The translations under genes and the position numbers were made by a program. Shown piece by piece: positions 24,244 to 32,019 of a DNA stretch of 64,000 nt. The notes beneath the pieces were generated by a model that searched no databases, was not told the origin of the DNA, and saw only the letters and a program-made list of their open reading frames with translations. This DNA is from Bdellovibrionales bacterium (GTDB lineage Bacteria; Bdellovibrionota; Bdellovibrionia; Bdellovibrionales; Bdellovibrionaceae): contig JAFEAQ010000011.1 in NCBI GenBank assembly GCA_018266295.1, forward strand, positions 1,029,626 through 1,093,625. Reading direction: 5' to 3'. Each line of letters opens with the position of its first letter. Position 1 is the stretch's first letter.

Positions 24244-24316
24244 CTCTCACTATCATTAAACCCCAGGAGACGCTGGCCTTCCAAGACTCAAACGGAGTTC
24301 TGGACAATAGTGAGAG
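24244..24316. repeat. Inverted repeat between rlmI and the hypothetical gene
   Basis: CTCTCACTAT (24244-24253) and ATAGTGAGAG (24307-24316) are perfect 10-base inverted copies, 53 bases apart. The next element, CGAGTGTTCGAACGCTCG, just after the rlmI stop, is a near-perfect 18-base palindrome. There is no T tract. The wide spacing suits a looped operator as well as an RNA stem. Confidence 0.5.
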
Positions 24317-24352
24317 ATCGATAAGGTCTGTATCCGAGTGTTCGAACGCTCG

Positions 24353-25663
24353 TTATTCCACAAAGTGGGTGAACATCTTCAGATAGAAGCCTTCAGGGAA
24401 CTGCAAGATCGTCGGATGGTCCGCCGCGTGCCCACCACGAGTGAGATTGCGAGCCTGCCAGTTATTGCGTTGAATCGCCTTACGGATGGCCTCTTTGAAA
24501 TCCTCTTCCTCGAGAAGTCCAGAGCAAGAGCACGACACCACAAAACGCTGAGCTTTAATCATACGGAAGGCTTGGGTGTTCAATTTTAAGTATGCATGAC
24601 GTCCTGTTGGGATGTCCTTCTTGGCTTTAATAAACGCCGGCGGATCCGCGATAATGATATCAAAGCTGCGACTTTCAAATTTATCAAGACCTTCTAAAAC
24701 ATCCACTTTATGAGCTGTGACTTGTGCGCCTTCACGTTCTGCATTCAGCTTGGCAAATGCCAATGCAGACTCAGAGACGTCACCAAGGTGAACTTCCACA
24801 TCAAAACCCTGACTCTTCAACGCACGCGTGATCTGTGTTGCCCAGTGGCCGACGTAGCAGCAAAGATCCAAAATACGAATCGGCTTTGCTTTTAATTCAG
24901 GATGAGATGCCGCCCAGTTTTTAAAAAGCTGAACTGCTTGGAAAATATTTTGCGTCTGATCGAGGAAGAAGCCGGTCTTCTGCCCTTCAGCGAGATCGCA
25001 CTGCATGCGAATCACGCCCTCATCACTTGCGGAATTCAAAAGAATATCCACTTTCGTCAGATCAATCTCCGGAATCTGTTTAATAGTTTTTGGATCTTGA
25101 ACTTCCATGCCTTCAAGTTTGCGAACATTTACATCGTTTCGCAAAACCACAGCGGTTTCATTCCAGCCCAGTGTCGTCAGATTCTGCTTCTGTGCCTCTT
25201 CAACCAGAAGCTTAAAGAAGCCTTCCGCATCTTGTAGGGCTTTATCTAAACCCGCCGTCACAAGCTGAGCTGCAAACACTTGGCCTTTTTTACCGTTTTG
25301 CTCAACCAAGTAATAGTCCAAGACCAATCCCGGGAGGAAATCGGCTTCGCCAAAGCACATACGGAAACTGCCACGGAAACCGGCGTTCTTGCGAACTTGC
25401 CAAGCTTGTGTGAGTTTCTTAATCAGTGAGGGAAATGCCAATGGTTCACGTTCTTCGGCATTGAAGCTGACGGCACGAAATGAAATCAAAGAGTGTGGGT
25501 TCCCATAGCCGCGCGCAAGAAATCCGCCTTTACAATCCTGGAGCTCAACAAATGAGCCCAGACCGATTCCTTTAGGGCTGCTCGAAAGTTCATTTGAGAA
25601 AACCCAAGGATGGCCGCCACGAATACGCTTGTCAGCGCCTTGGCGCAACTTCCAGATCACCAT
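24353..25663 (-). CDS. rlmI: RlmI-like 23S rRNA m5C methyltransferase
   Basis: 436 residues. An N-terminal PUA domain (KRIRGGHPWVFSNEL, ARGYGNP) is followed by an EEHEE-like linker and a Rossmann methyltransferase domain: SAM motif ILDLCCYVGHWATQ (265-278), acidic HLGDVSESALAFAKLN, DPPAF (340-344) and SCSCS (377-381), the last carrying the catalytic Cys pair expected for 5-methylcytosine formation. RlmI methylates C1962 in E. coli 23S rRNA; that exact target is assumed here by homology. Its start overlaps the stop of the upstream phytase-like gene by one base. Confidence 0.88.
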   Translation of the reverse strand: MVIWKLRQGADKRIRGGHPWVFSNELSSSPKGIGLGSFVELQDCKGGFLARGYGNPHSLISFRAVSFNAEEREPLAFPSLIKKLTQAWQVRKNAGFRGSFRMCFGEADFLPGLVLDYYLVEQNGKKGQVFAAQLVTAGLDKALQDAEGFFKLLVEEAQKQNLTTLGWNETAVVLRNDVNVRKLEGMEVQDPKTIKQIPEIDLTKVDILLNSASDEGVIRMQCDLAEGQKTGFFLDQTQNIFQAVQLFKNWAASHPELKAKPIRILDLCCYVGHWATQITRALKSQGFDVEVHLGDVSESALAFAKLNAEREGAQVTAHKVDVLEGLDKFESRSFDIIIADPPAFIKAKKDIPTGRHAYLKLNTQAFRMIKAQRFVVSCSCSGLLEEEDFKEAIRKAIQRNNWQARNLTRGGHAADHPTILQFPEGFYLKMFTHFVE

Positions 25664-26736
25664 TACTCAACCTCTTTAACTGCAAACACCAACAATGTGG
25701 TCTTCTCTTTAGCGGAAAAATTATTATCGCTCATGACCAGCAAGCTCTTTCGTCCGTCTGGCAAAGCAGGACCCCAGGCAAGAGCTTCAAAGTTTTCTAA
25801 TTTCTGGTTTTTAAACAGCTCTTCAAAATCAAGGAGCTTGGTTTTTTTCATTGCCGTAGATTTACCATCCGCGAGACTCTTGACGCTAGAAACATCTTTC
25901 ACGCCTGAAGTTTCTGCCAAGTAAAGGCCGCCGGTATAGGCAATTCCCGTCTTCGTCAGACGCGCGCCACGCTCAAGCACAATAAACTGACCGTCACTGA
26001 CATAAAGAATCTCAGAAATACCTCGGAAGACCTCAACGCCCACCGGGCTATTCGGCATGCGAGTCACCATGTAAGGATACTCTGCTGACACTTTGAAGTT
26101 ATCCTTGTCTTTTTTGAACTCGACCATTCGTAGCCAGTAGTTCATATCGTCATCGCCCTGATCGGCAATGATAGGATACTCATTCATGATGTAAAGAGTC
26201 TGCCCGCTGGGATTTGCCGTCATACCCTCAAAGCCACGGTTGTTTTCGATCCCTTTTTTCTGAAGACCCGTAGACTCCGGCAAAAATTTATCAGGCAACG
26301 GAATATCAGATTTGTAAACGCCCGTTGCAGACGTCACAAAGATGTGAGGCATCGCACGCGGCTTCTTATCGTTGTCACCTTCTGTGCTGATAACTAGGTC
26401 GCCGCCTGGCAGACTGACGATGGCTTCATCATCTAGAATCCAGTCGCTTGGCGTATCTTTCAGATGTTGAACCTTAGTGACATTAAAATCCACTTTGCCT
26501 GAGGTGATTTTCATATCGAGTTCGTAAAAACGAGGAGTGCCAAACTTGCCGCGGTCATCGCTGACGGCAGTGAGCTTGCTGCCGTCCCAAAACATGCCCG
26601 ATAGGCCGCCGACAGATTCGCTATCGAGGGTCAATTTCGGCGCAAGGCTCGATTGAGCATAGAGTTCCACTTGGAGACTCTTGGCATTCGCCAAAGTCGA
26701 AACAAATAACAGAAATCCTAAAATTAGCTTCGCCAT
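25663..26736 (-). CDS. Secreted esterase-like/phytase-fold protein
   Basis: 357 residues with a signal peptide (MAKLILGFLLFVSTLANA). The rest reads as a beta-propeller of the phytase-like (esterase-like activity of phytase) family: GGLSGMFWDGSKLTAVSDDRGKF, LDDEAIVSLPGGDLVISTEGDND, NRGFEGMTANPSGQTLYIMNE and FEALAWGPALPDGRKSLLVMSDNNF. These Asp/Glu-rich loops are the expected metal-binding or catalytic sites. It is periplasmic or secreted; phosphate release is possible but the substrate is unknown. It overlaps the Rieske gene by 13 bases. Confidence 0.82.
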   Translation of the reverse strand: MAKLILGFLLFVSTLANAKSLQVELYAQSSLAPKLTLDSESVGGLSGMFWDGSKLTAVSDDRGKFGTPRFYELDMKITSGKVDFNVTKVQHLKDTPSDWILDDEAIVSLPGGDLVISTEGDNDKKPRAMPHIFVTSATGVYKSDIPLPDKFLPESTGLQKKGIENNRGFEGMTANPSGQTLYIMNEYPIIADQGDDDMNYWLRMVEFKKDKDNFKVSAEYPYMVTRMPNSPVGVEVFRGISEILYVSDGQFIVLERGARLTKTGIAYTGGLYLAETSGVKDVSSVKSLADGKSTAMKKTKLLDFEELFKNQKLENFEALAWGPALPDGRKSLLVMSDNNFSAKEKTTLLVFAVKEVE

Positions 26737-27764
26737 CTCAGTTCGGTCTCTTTCACCGGATTGTGGAACTCGCGCTTTTCTTCAAGATGCTTTTCCCATT
26801 CCGTTTTTAAAGCATAGTACCACTTGGCCTGAGAGTCCGCATCTTTGATTAACATCAGGCTAGGATCATACCTTAGGCCGTCTTGTTGCTTGGAAACCGC
26901 ATCCATATCCTGGTGCAAGAAAACCTTCGTGAATCTATGAATCGCCGGCTTAATGAAGCTCAGCCACGGGATATCCCAATAAGCCATCTGATGAATCACA
27001 GTTTCTTTCTCATTCACCGGAGTCAAAGCCGTGTAAGAGTAGAAATTGCGCTCACCGACCTGAACGTGTTCAACCCGTACACATGGAAGACTGAACGTGA
27101 TTTCCGTCGTCGGCACACCACCGAGAATTTTATAAGCCTTGGAGTTCGAAGATGGCTGATGGCGCACCATCTGGAAGCCATGATCCACCGGCGCAAACTT
27201 TTTGCGTTTTTCATACATAGTTTTTTCTGAACGCCAGAACCAGCTCTTGTGAACATAGGGCCCATGCGCTGGATCCATTAAACCGATCACCGCGTGATCA
27301 ATGTGGCATGGGAAAATACACTTCTCAAGAATCTTAGGCTGTACATCCGCTGGCAGGCCCTTCATGTATGGAGGCTCTGGAGCTTTTGAGATATCGAAGT
27401 TCTTGTCGCCAACGAAGACCCAGATAAGACCTTGTTGCTCTTTCACCGGATAATGGCGGACCTTAATCTTGGTGCAATCCAAATCCTGACCTTCGCACAA
27501 AGACGGAATCTCCGTGCAAGTGCCTTCGCCGTTGAATTTCCAGCCGTGGTAGGGACACTCGACTTGATCTTTAACGACTCGGCCATAGCTCAGCGGAATT
27601 CCACGATGAGGACAGATATCACGAATCCCAGAGACCTTGTTTTGCGAATCGCGGAAGAAAACAATTGGATCACCTAAGATCACGCGCGATTGCATTTTGT
27701 TTGTTTTTAATTCGCTGCTCGGAAGAGCCACGTACCAAACGTTACGAAGAAAAGTTTGTTGCAT
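26724..27764 (-). CDS. Rieske non-heme iron oxygenase, alpha subunit
   Basis: 346 residues. The N-terminal Rieske [2Fe-2S] domain has CPHRG (C51, H53) and CPYHGW (C70, H73). The catalytic domain shows the mononuclear iron region DHAVIGLMDPAHGPYVH with H167 and H172. The layout is that of single-component hydroxylase alpha subunits (pheophorbide a or vanillate oxygenase type). A reductase partner is not visible nearby. It lies 12 bases after folD and overlaps the phytase-like gene. The substrate cannot be deduced. Confidence 0.88.
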   Translation of the reverse strand: MQQTFLRNVWYVALPSSELKTNKMQSRVILGDPIVFFRDSQNKVSGIRDICPHRGIPLSYGRVVKDQVECPYHGWKFNGEGTCTEIPSLCEGQDLDCTKIKVRHYPVKEQQGLIWVFVGDKNFDISKAPEPPYMKGLPADVQPKILEKCIFPCHIDHAVIGLMDPAHGPYVHKSWFWRSEKTMYEKRKKFAPVDHGFQMVRHQPSSNSKAYKILGGVPTTEITFSLPCVRVEHVQVGERNFYSYTALTPVNEKETVIHQMAYWDIPWLSFIKPAIHRFTKVFLHQDMDAVSKQQDGLRYDPSLMLIKDADSQAKWYYALKTEWEKHLEEKREFHNPVKETELRWRS

Positions 27765-27776
27765 TGAAAACCCTCA

Positions 27777-28637
27777 CTACGAGCGACGAATGCCCGCACG
27801 AACCTCTGCGAGGAACACCGTATTTTCTAAAAGAGACGTAATGGTCATCGGGCCCACGCCGCCCGGAACCGGAGTAATTGCTGAAACGACATCTGCCAGC
27901 TCTTCAAAGCGCACATCACCGCAGAGCTCTCCTCCGCCAGTGCCGTGCATGCCGACGTCAATGACGACAGAACCTTGCTTGAAATCCTCGCGACCCAAGA
28001 AACGCTTCTGCCCCGCTGCAACTACGACGATGTCTGCACGCGAAGTGTATTCGCGCACATTACGAGTTTTTGAGTGGCAGATAGTGACTGTTGCATTGGC
28101 ATCATTCAGAAGCATCGCCATCGGCTTACCAACGATCTGGCTACGACCGACAACAACCGCGTTCATGCCCTCGACGTTGATTTTGTAATGCTCAAGAATG
28201 CTCATGATTCCCATCGGAGTGCAGGGCTTCACAAACGGCTTCCCCGAAGCCAAGTAACCGGCATTTGCGTAAGTCAGACCGTCGGCATCTTTCTCGGCCA
28301 TGATATTACGAAGAACCGGCTCGAGCTGAAGATGTTTCGGGAGTGGCAACTGAACTAGGATACCGTCGACTTTGGGATCCAAATTCAATCTCTCGATCCA
28401 TTGATTGAGATCATCCTGAGTTGCAGTGGCTGGCAAAGTGTGAATTGACGAATCCATTCCTGTCTTCTGACAAGCGCGGTGTTTGTTTCGCACATACACC
28501 TGGCTCGCAGGATCTTCTCCGACAAGAACAACCGAGAGCTGCGGAGCGCGGCCCGTAGCTTTCTTAAAGTTTTCAATTCTTGGTTTTAAAGCCTCTCTGC
28601 GGACAGCAGCGACGTTTTTTCCATCCAAGAGGATCAT
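27777..28637 (-). CDS. folD: FolD, methylenetetrahydrofolate dehydrogenase/cyclohydrolase
   Basis: FolD interconverts 5,10-methylene-, methenyl- and 10-formyl-tetrahydrofolate with NADP. I start at the ATG at 28637 (MILLDGKNVAAVRREA), preceded by AAAGGTGG, not the codon at 28661. The 286-residue product has the catalytic YVRNK (Tyr48, Lys52), VDGILVQLPLPKHL, KPCTPMGIM and the nucleotide-binding VVVGRSQIVGKPMAMLL, and the C-terminal TPVPGGVGPMTI. It is the first gene of a leftward run with the Rieske, phytase-like and rlmI genes. Confidence 0.96.
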   Translation of the reverse strand: MILLDGKNVAAVRREALKPRIENFKKATGRAPQLSVVLVGEDPASQVYVRNKHRACQKTGMDSSIHTLPATATQDDLNQWIERLNLDPKVDGILVQLPLPKHLQLEPVLRNIMAEKDADGLTYANAGYLASGKPFVKPCTPMGIMSILEHYKINVEGMNAVVVGRSQIVGKPMAMLLNDANATVTICHSKTRNVREYTSRADIVVVAAGQKRFLGREDFKQGSVVIDVGMHGTGGGELCGDVRFEELADVVSAITPVPGGVGPMTITSLLENTVFLAEVRAGIRRS

Positions 28638-28746
28638 CAAGTACCACCTTTGATGTCTCAATTTGTTCTATTTCATTAAGAAATTCAATGATTTATCACA
28701 AAAAAATTCTCGACTAAATGCTCTGCAAACGGCCATGGGTGCTGCC

Positions 28747-28775
28747 TTGACCGCAACAGCGCCGTAGTTTATTGT
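28747..28775 (+). promoter_or_regulatory. Sigma-70-type promoter of the Lys/Ala-tail protein
   Basis: -35 TTGACC (28747-28752), exactly 17 bases, -10 TATTGT (28770-28775). It precedes the gene at 28807 by about 25 bases of leader, which contains GGAGG. Confidence 0.65.
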
Positions 28776-28806
28776 ACAAATTCTTGAAACCACGGAGGAA
28801 TTTAAA

Positions 28807-29094
28807 ATGGCTGAAAAAGTTAAGCTTTCTAAAGATGGAAGTTCAATCGACTTTGTTCAATCTGACAGTATCCCTACGTCCCTGAAAAAGTTCCGCCAAA
28901 GCCCTGAAATCGAAGGTTTCTACCGCTTCGTTTTCGAGAATGATTTGCAAAAAGAATCTTACGAGATTCTCGATCAAATCATTATCGCTCGTAAAGCTAA
29001 AAAAGCGTCTGCAGCGAAAGAAGCAAAAGCGGCCGCTAAAGAAGCTGAAGCTGCTGCAAAAAACGTAAAAACTATCAAAGCTAAAAAGAAATAG
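28807..29094 (+). CDS. Small protein with histone H1-like Lys/Ala tail
   Basis: 95 residues. Residues 1-62 form a compact domain (SIDFVQSDSIPTSLKKFRQS, FYRFVFENDLQKESYEILDQIII). Residues 63-95 are almost only Ala, Lys and Glu (AKKASAAKEAKAAAKEAEAA, ending KAKKK), like H1-type tails of bacterial nucleoid proteins. GGAGG precedes the ATG. It has its own promoter (28747-28775) and a strong terminator, so it is a single-gene unit and probably well expressed. DNA or RNA binding is inferred from composition only. Confidence 0.78.
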   Translation: MAEKVKLSKDGSSIDFVQSDSIPTSLKKFRQSPEIEGFYRFVFENDLQKESYEILDQIIIARKAKKASAAKEAKAAAKEAEAAAKNVKTIKAKKK

Positions 29095-29123
29095 TTTTTT
29101 GTTTTTAAAACAAAAGTCCGACG

Positions 29124-29152
29124 AAAGGATCCGCAACCCGGATCCTTTTTTT
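29124..29152 (+). terminator. Terminator after the Lys/Ala-tail protein
   Basis: The 10-pair stem AAAGGATCCG / CGGATCCTTT with loop CAACC is followed by a run of T (29146-29152). Confidence 0.9.
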
Positions 29153-29220
29153 ATGTCCTCGGCTTAAATGGCCGCTCGCCCTGGAATCCATTTTGCTCTG
29201 CTGCCTGTGCAGGAGGGCTC

Positions 29221-29484
29221 ATGTCTCAAAGAAGTCTGAAAAATTGCAAAGGTCAAAGCCTGATTGAATATCTCATTATCGTTGCCATCGTTGCGGTGGG
29301 AACTCTGTCGATCGTGCGCGTGGTTGGCAAAAACGTCTCCGTGCAATTCGCCAATGTGGCAAAGGCCCTTGGCAGTGGCGACGACAATCAACTCAAAGCC
29401 GAAAAAATCGATTCCAAAATGTATAGCAAGAAAGACTTAGGGAACTTCCTCGATGGCGCGACTTCCGGCAGCTCTAAGAAGTAA
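29221..29484 (+). CDS. flp: Flp-type pilin (Tad pilus)
   Basis: 87 residues. A short leader ending in Gly11 precedes QSLIEYLIIVAIVAVGTLSIVRVVG, the Flp prepilin pattern (cleavage after Gly, Glu at +5, then a hydrophobic helix). CAGGAGGGCTC sits before the ATG. The mature C-terminus is Lys/Ser-rich. It begins a rightward cluster of Tad-type genes and overlaps the next gene by 32 bases. The Tad prepilin peptidase (TadV) is not in the window. Confidence 0.85.
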   Translation: MSQRSLKNCKGQSLIEYLIIVAIVAVGTLSIVRVVGKNVSVQFANVAKALGSGDDNQLKAEKIDSKMYSKKDLGNFLDGATSGSSKK

Positions 29485-29806
29485 TCGCGGCCAGGCTTTG
29501 ATTGAAACGCTCGCGCTGAGTTCGGCGCTAGTGGCCGCTCTCGGAGTTTTGCTGGGAGTTCTTTACTTTGGCTTCGTTCATATCGGAGCGAACTATCTGA
29601 TGCACGAACTTCTCGCTTGTCAGGCGACCGAGGGCGAGCACGGCTGCGAAAAGCAGTTCCGTGCGCGGGCCGAGAGGTTTTTGTTTGCCGCCAAAGTTCT
29701 CGATCTTGAGAGCCGGCAGAGTTTCGGCGGCTCTCGCCGTGCGCGCTTGGTTTTACAAATGCCGATGAAGCGGACTTTGACGCTGAAAAAAGAACTGCGG
29801 ATCTGA
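29453..29806 (+). CDS. TadE-like pseudopilin
   Basis: 117 residues. A leader to Gly13, then QALIETLALSSALVAALGVLLGVLYFGF: the same G/QxLIE cleavage signature as the Flp pilin, with a hydrophobic helix, then a soluble part with a Cys pair (LLACQATEGEHGCEKQ). TadE and TadF are pseudopilins processed by the same peptidase. It starts inside the flp gene and ends 2 bases before the next gene. Confidence 0.7.
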   Translation: MARLPAALRSNRGQALIETLALSSALVAALGVLLGVLYFGFVHIGANYLMHELLACQATEGEHGCEKQFRARAERFLFAAKVLDLESRQSFGGSRRARLVLQMPMKRTLTLKKELRI

Positions 29807-29808
29807 CG

Positions 29809-30546
29809 ATGAAAACTTCAGAGGGATTTGCCACTGTTTTGCTTTTGTCTTTGCTGCCGCTGATCTTAGCGGCGGGACTTGCGCTGTTTTGTACGTTTGG
29901 TTTCCTGAAGAGTGATCTTGCTGTGCTGAATGTCTGTCGCGCCAAAGAGCTCGAAGTGCAAAACAAAGTGGGCCGGAATCTGACGAAGTTACTAAAACTG
30001 AATGCGCGTGCTTTGAGCTTGCGCGCGGAAGAAGCCCGGGCCGAGAAAGCGTTGGCTTCCGCCATCGAAAGCGGAAATCCCGGAGCCATCGCTGCCGCTG
30101 AAGCTTACTTGCTGTCCGTGAAAATGCGTCGGCAGGATCTGCACATCCGCCAAAGAGCACTGATCGACACCGCCGATGCGTGGCTGGCAACGGGTGGCGC
30201 GGAACTCCCTCGGGAGCTACAGCGCGAATGGCTTCAGCATCACCGGGGTTTGTCTTCTTGGCTCGAGAGCCGGTTTCAAACCGGGCGCACAGGTCTTGCG
30301 AAGCTGGCCGTGATGCCGGACTTTCCCGAGATCGCGCCTGCATATTTGTTACGGCCCGATTTTACCGAGGCTCAGGCTTGGAAGCAGAACTGGAGTTTTC
30401 GGCTCGCGACAACCGGATGGGCGCGGAGATTTTTAAATTTTAACGGAGGCTTTGAAAGATCATGCACGGTTTCTCTGTATGCCGACGGCGACGATTGGAT
30501 CGCCCGTCTGAAAAAGGACAAGTTCTCATTGAAGGGCTCTTTGTGA
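29809..30546 (+). CDS. TadG-like membrane-anchored protein of the Tad cluster
   Basis: 245 residues. The N-terminus EGFATVLLLSLLPLILAAGLAL resembles the hydrophobic start of TadG (class III-like, no Glu at +5). The remainder is a long helical region (about 45-110, LEVQNKVGRNLTKLLKLNAR and following) and a C-terminal soluble part. It is 2 bases after the TadE-like gene. The last 85 bases overlap the next frame. TadG assignment is by position and N-terminal pattern only. Confidence 0.6.
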   Translation: MKTSEGFATVLLLSLLPLILAAGLALFCTFGFLKSDLAVLNVCRAKELEVQNKVGRNLTKLLKLNARALSLRAEEARAEKALASAIESGNPGAIAAAEAYLLSVKMRRQDLHIRQRALIDTADAWLATGGAELPRELQREWLQHHRGLSSWLESRFQTGRTGLAKLAVMPDFPEIAPAYLLRPDFTEAQAWKQNWSFRLATTGWARRFLNFNGGFERSCTVSLYADGDDWIARLKKDKFSLKGSL

Positions 30547-30656
30547 TGATTTTTATCACCGGCGTTTTGATTGTGTTGATGAGTTTCGTGAAGAAACAAA
30601 ACGGAGTTATGAAAAATTATGAACTTCCTGCAAAGATTAAATATAAAAACCGATAA
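30462..30656 (+). CDS. Small third pseudopilin-like protein
   Basis: Up to 64 residues from an ATG at 30462; a TTG at 30495 is an alternative start. It contains SEKG/QVLIEGLFVMIFITGVLIVLMSF, the same G/QxLIE signature as the Flp pilin and TadE-like protein, followed by a short basic tail. The frame overlaps the end of the TadG-like gene by 85 bases and the start of the next gene by 38 bases. The signature in the right reading frame argues that it is real despite the overlaps. Confidence 0.6.
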   Translation: MHGFSVCRRRRLDRPSEKGQVLIEGLFVMIFITGVLIVLMSFVKKQNGVMKNYELPAKIKYKNR

Positions 30657-31098
30657 AGCCCTTCTGATTGCCTTCGCTGGTTTAGGCGTCGCGATCTTGC
30701 TTTTAAATTTGTTCTCCACTCCGTCAGTGCCGGGTGAAGTGGCAAATTCACAGAGTGAAGAGCGATATGCCGTCGACACCATGATACCTGCGGGTCACCT
30801 GCTGATTCCTTTAGAGCTTAGCAATGCAGAGTCGCTGTCTTCTCTTTCGGGAAATTTCTCGATTGTCGATCTTTATGTCTCTGGCGATAAAGGCAAAAAG
30901 GGATTTAAGATCGCATCGGCAGTCAAACTTTTGCGGGCGCCCCTAAATCCACAGCAATTCGCCGTTCTGGTGCGCGAAGAAGACAGTGGAAAGATTGTCA
31001 CGCACGAAGGCCCTTTCTTCGCTGCTCTTAAAAATCCGAAGGAAGTTTCCAAAGTCCGAGCGACGAAGAATCCCCTCTTGATTCAATACGGAGAATAA
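30619..31098 (+). CDS. CpaB/RcpC-like Tad assembly protein (tentative)
   Basis: 159 residues: an N-terminal membrane segment (KALLIAFAGLGVAILLLNLF) and a soluble domain beginning DTMIPAGHLLIPLELSNAES then FSIVDLYV, which resembles the SAF-like part of CpaB/RcpC (IPAG ... VDV). It is shorter than typical CpaB (about 270). CpaB works with the CpaC secretin in the periplasm; here the secretin gene lies 6.6 kb further on. The next gene starts 5 bases after its stop. Confidence 0.5.
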   Translation: MNFLQRLNIKTDKALLIAFAGLGVAILLLNLFSTPSVPGEVANSQSEERYAVDTMIPAGHLLIPLELSNAESLSSLSGNFSIVDLYVSGDKGKKGFKIASAVKLLRAPLNPQQFAVLVREEDSGKIVTHEGPFFAALKNPKEVSKVRATKNPLLIQYGE

Positions 31099-31103
31099 GT
31101 TTT

Positions 31104-31976
31104 ATGTTACAGAGATATGCTTTATTAGCTGTGCTGGTTATTCTGAATTTCGCAGTGTCTTCGACTGCAAAAGCGATCTTGTTTCAAGCTCCGGGTTCGA
31201 ACTCCGAAGAATTTCAAAACTACGCTCTAGAAAAGAACCAACTGACTTACGCCAAGTGGGTTGAAACTAAACTGGCGATACCGGCAGAGGAGCCTCATCC
31301 CCAAGTTCTCGAGTTCTCTCAGCGCGCGCTTCAAGAAAAATCCTCGAAGCAGCTCGCTACGGACTGGGAACGAGTGCGGCTTAATATTGAATTGAACCGG
31401 TTGGATCGCGAGGTCTTGCTTTTACTTGCCGAAAAATTGCATGTTACTCAAGAACTTTGCCGTTATCTTCTTTTGGAACCTGACCTGGAGAGTTTACTCG
31501 AGAAACCTGTTCCTGCGAGCCTTTGCTCATCGCTGGCTGTTGCAGTGCCGGCTTCTCTTCTTGCGCAGGTCGATGCTCATGGTCTGATCGTGATTGATGG
31601 CAAGGGATTTTCCAAAAGCCAATTGCCGTCGCGGCTTGTGAGCGGCTCTTATCAATGGAGAATAATCTCGGATCGCTATGAAGATCGTCGCTTCATCGGG
31701 AGTGCGAAGGACCTAGCTACGCAAAAGGTGCCACCACAGCCCTGGGTGAGTGGTGACTGCCAAAACTATCGGGCTCCTAATTTTGATTTTTCTCTCCAGC
31801 TTCAGTCGCAGATTTATTTCAGTAACACCTGCATCCAACCGGGAATCCCCAAAGAGAAAACCTTCGGTGATTGGGCCTCAGACCACAAAGCTGTGCTTTG
31901 GGTCGTCGGCGTTGTGGCGACCGGCATCGCGGCCGCTCAACTGAAAGATAAAACGTTGGTGATCACGAAGCCTTAG
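31104..31976 (+). CDS. Secreted hypothetical protein at the end of the pilus cluster
   Basis: 290 residues with a signal peptide (MLQRYALLAVLVILNFAVSSTAKA), a helical middle (LATDWERVRLNIELNRLDREVLLLLAEKLH), several Cys, and a hydrophobic segment near the C-terminus (VLWVVGVVATGIAAAQL). It is 5 bases after the CpaB-like gene and probably cotranscribed. No family is recognised. It may be an envelope component specific to this pilus type; that is inference from position. Confidence 0.65.
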   Translation: MLQRYALLAVLVILNFAVSSTAKAILFQAPGSNSEEFQNYALEKNQLTYAKWVETKLAIPAEEPHPQVLEFSQRALQEKSSKQLATDWERVRLNIELNRLDREVLLLLAEKLHVTQELCRYLLLEPDLESLLEKPVPASLCSSLAVAVPASLLAQVDAHGLIVIDGKGFSKSQLPSRLVSGSYQWRIISDRYEDRRFIGSAKDLATQKVPPQPWVSGDCQNYRAPNFDFSLQLQSQIYFSNTCIQPGIPKEKTFGDWASDHKAVLWVVGVVATGIAAAQLKDKTLVITKP

Positions 31977-32019
31977 TGGCTTTTTGCCCGGGCAGAAAAC
32001 TTCTTACACATTTGCTGGA

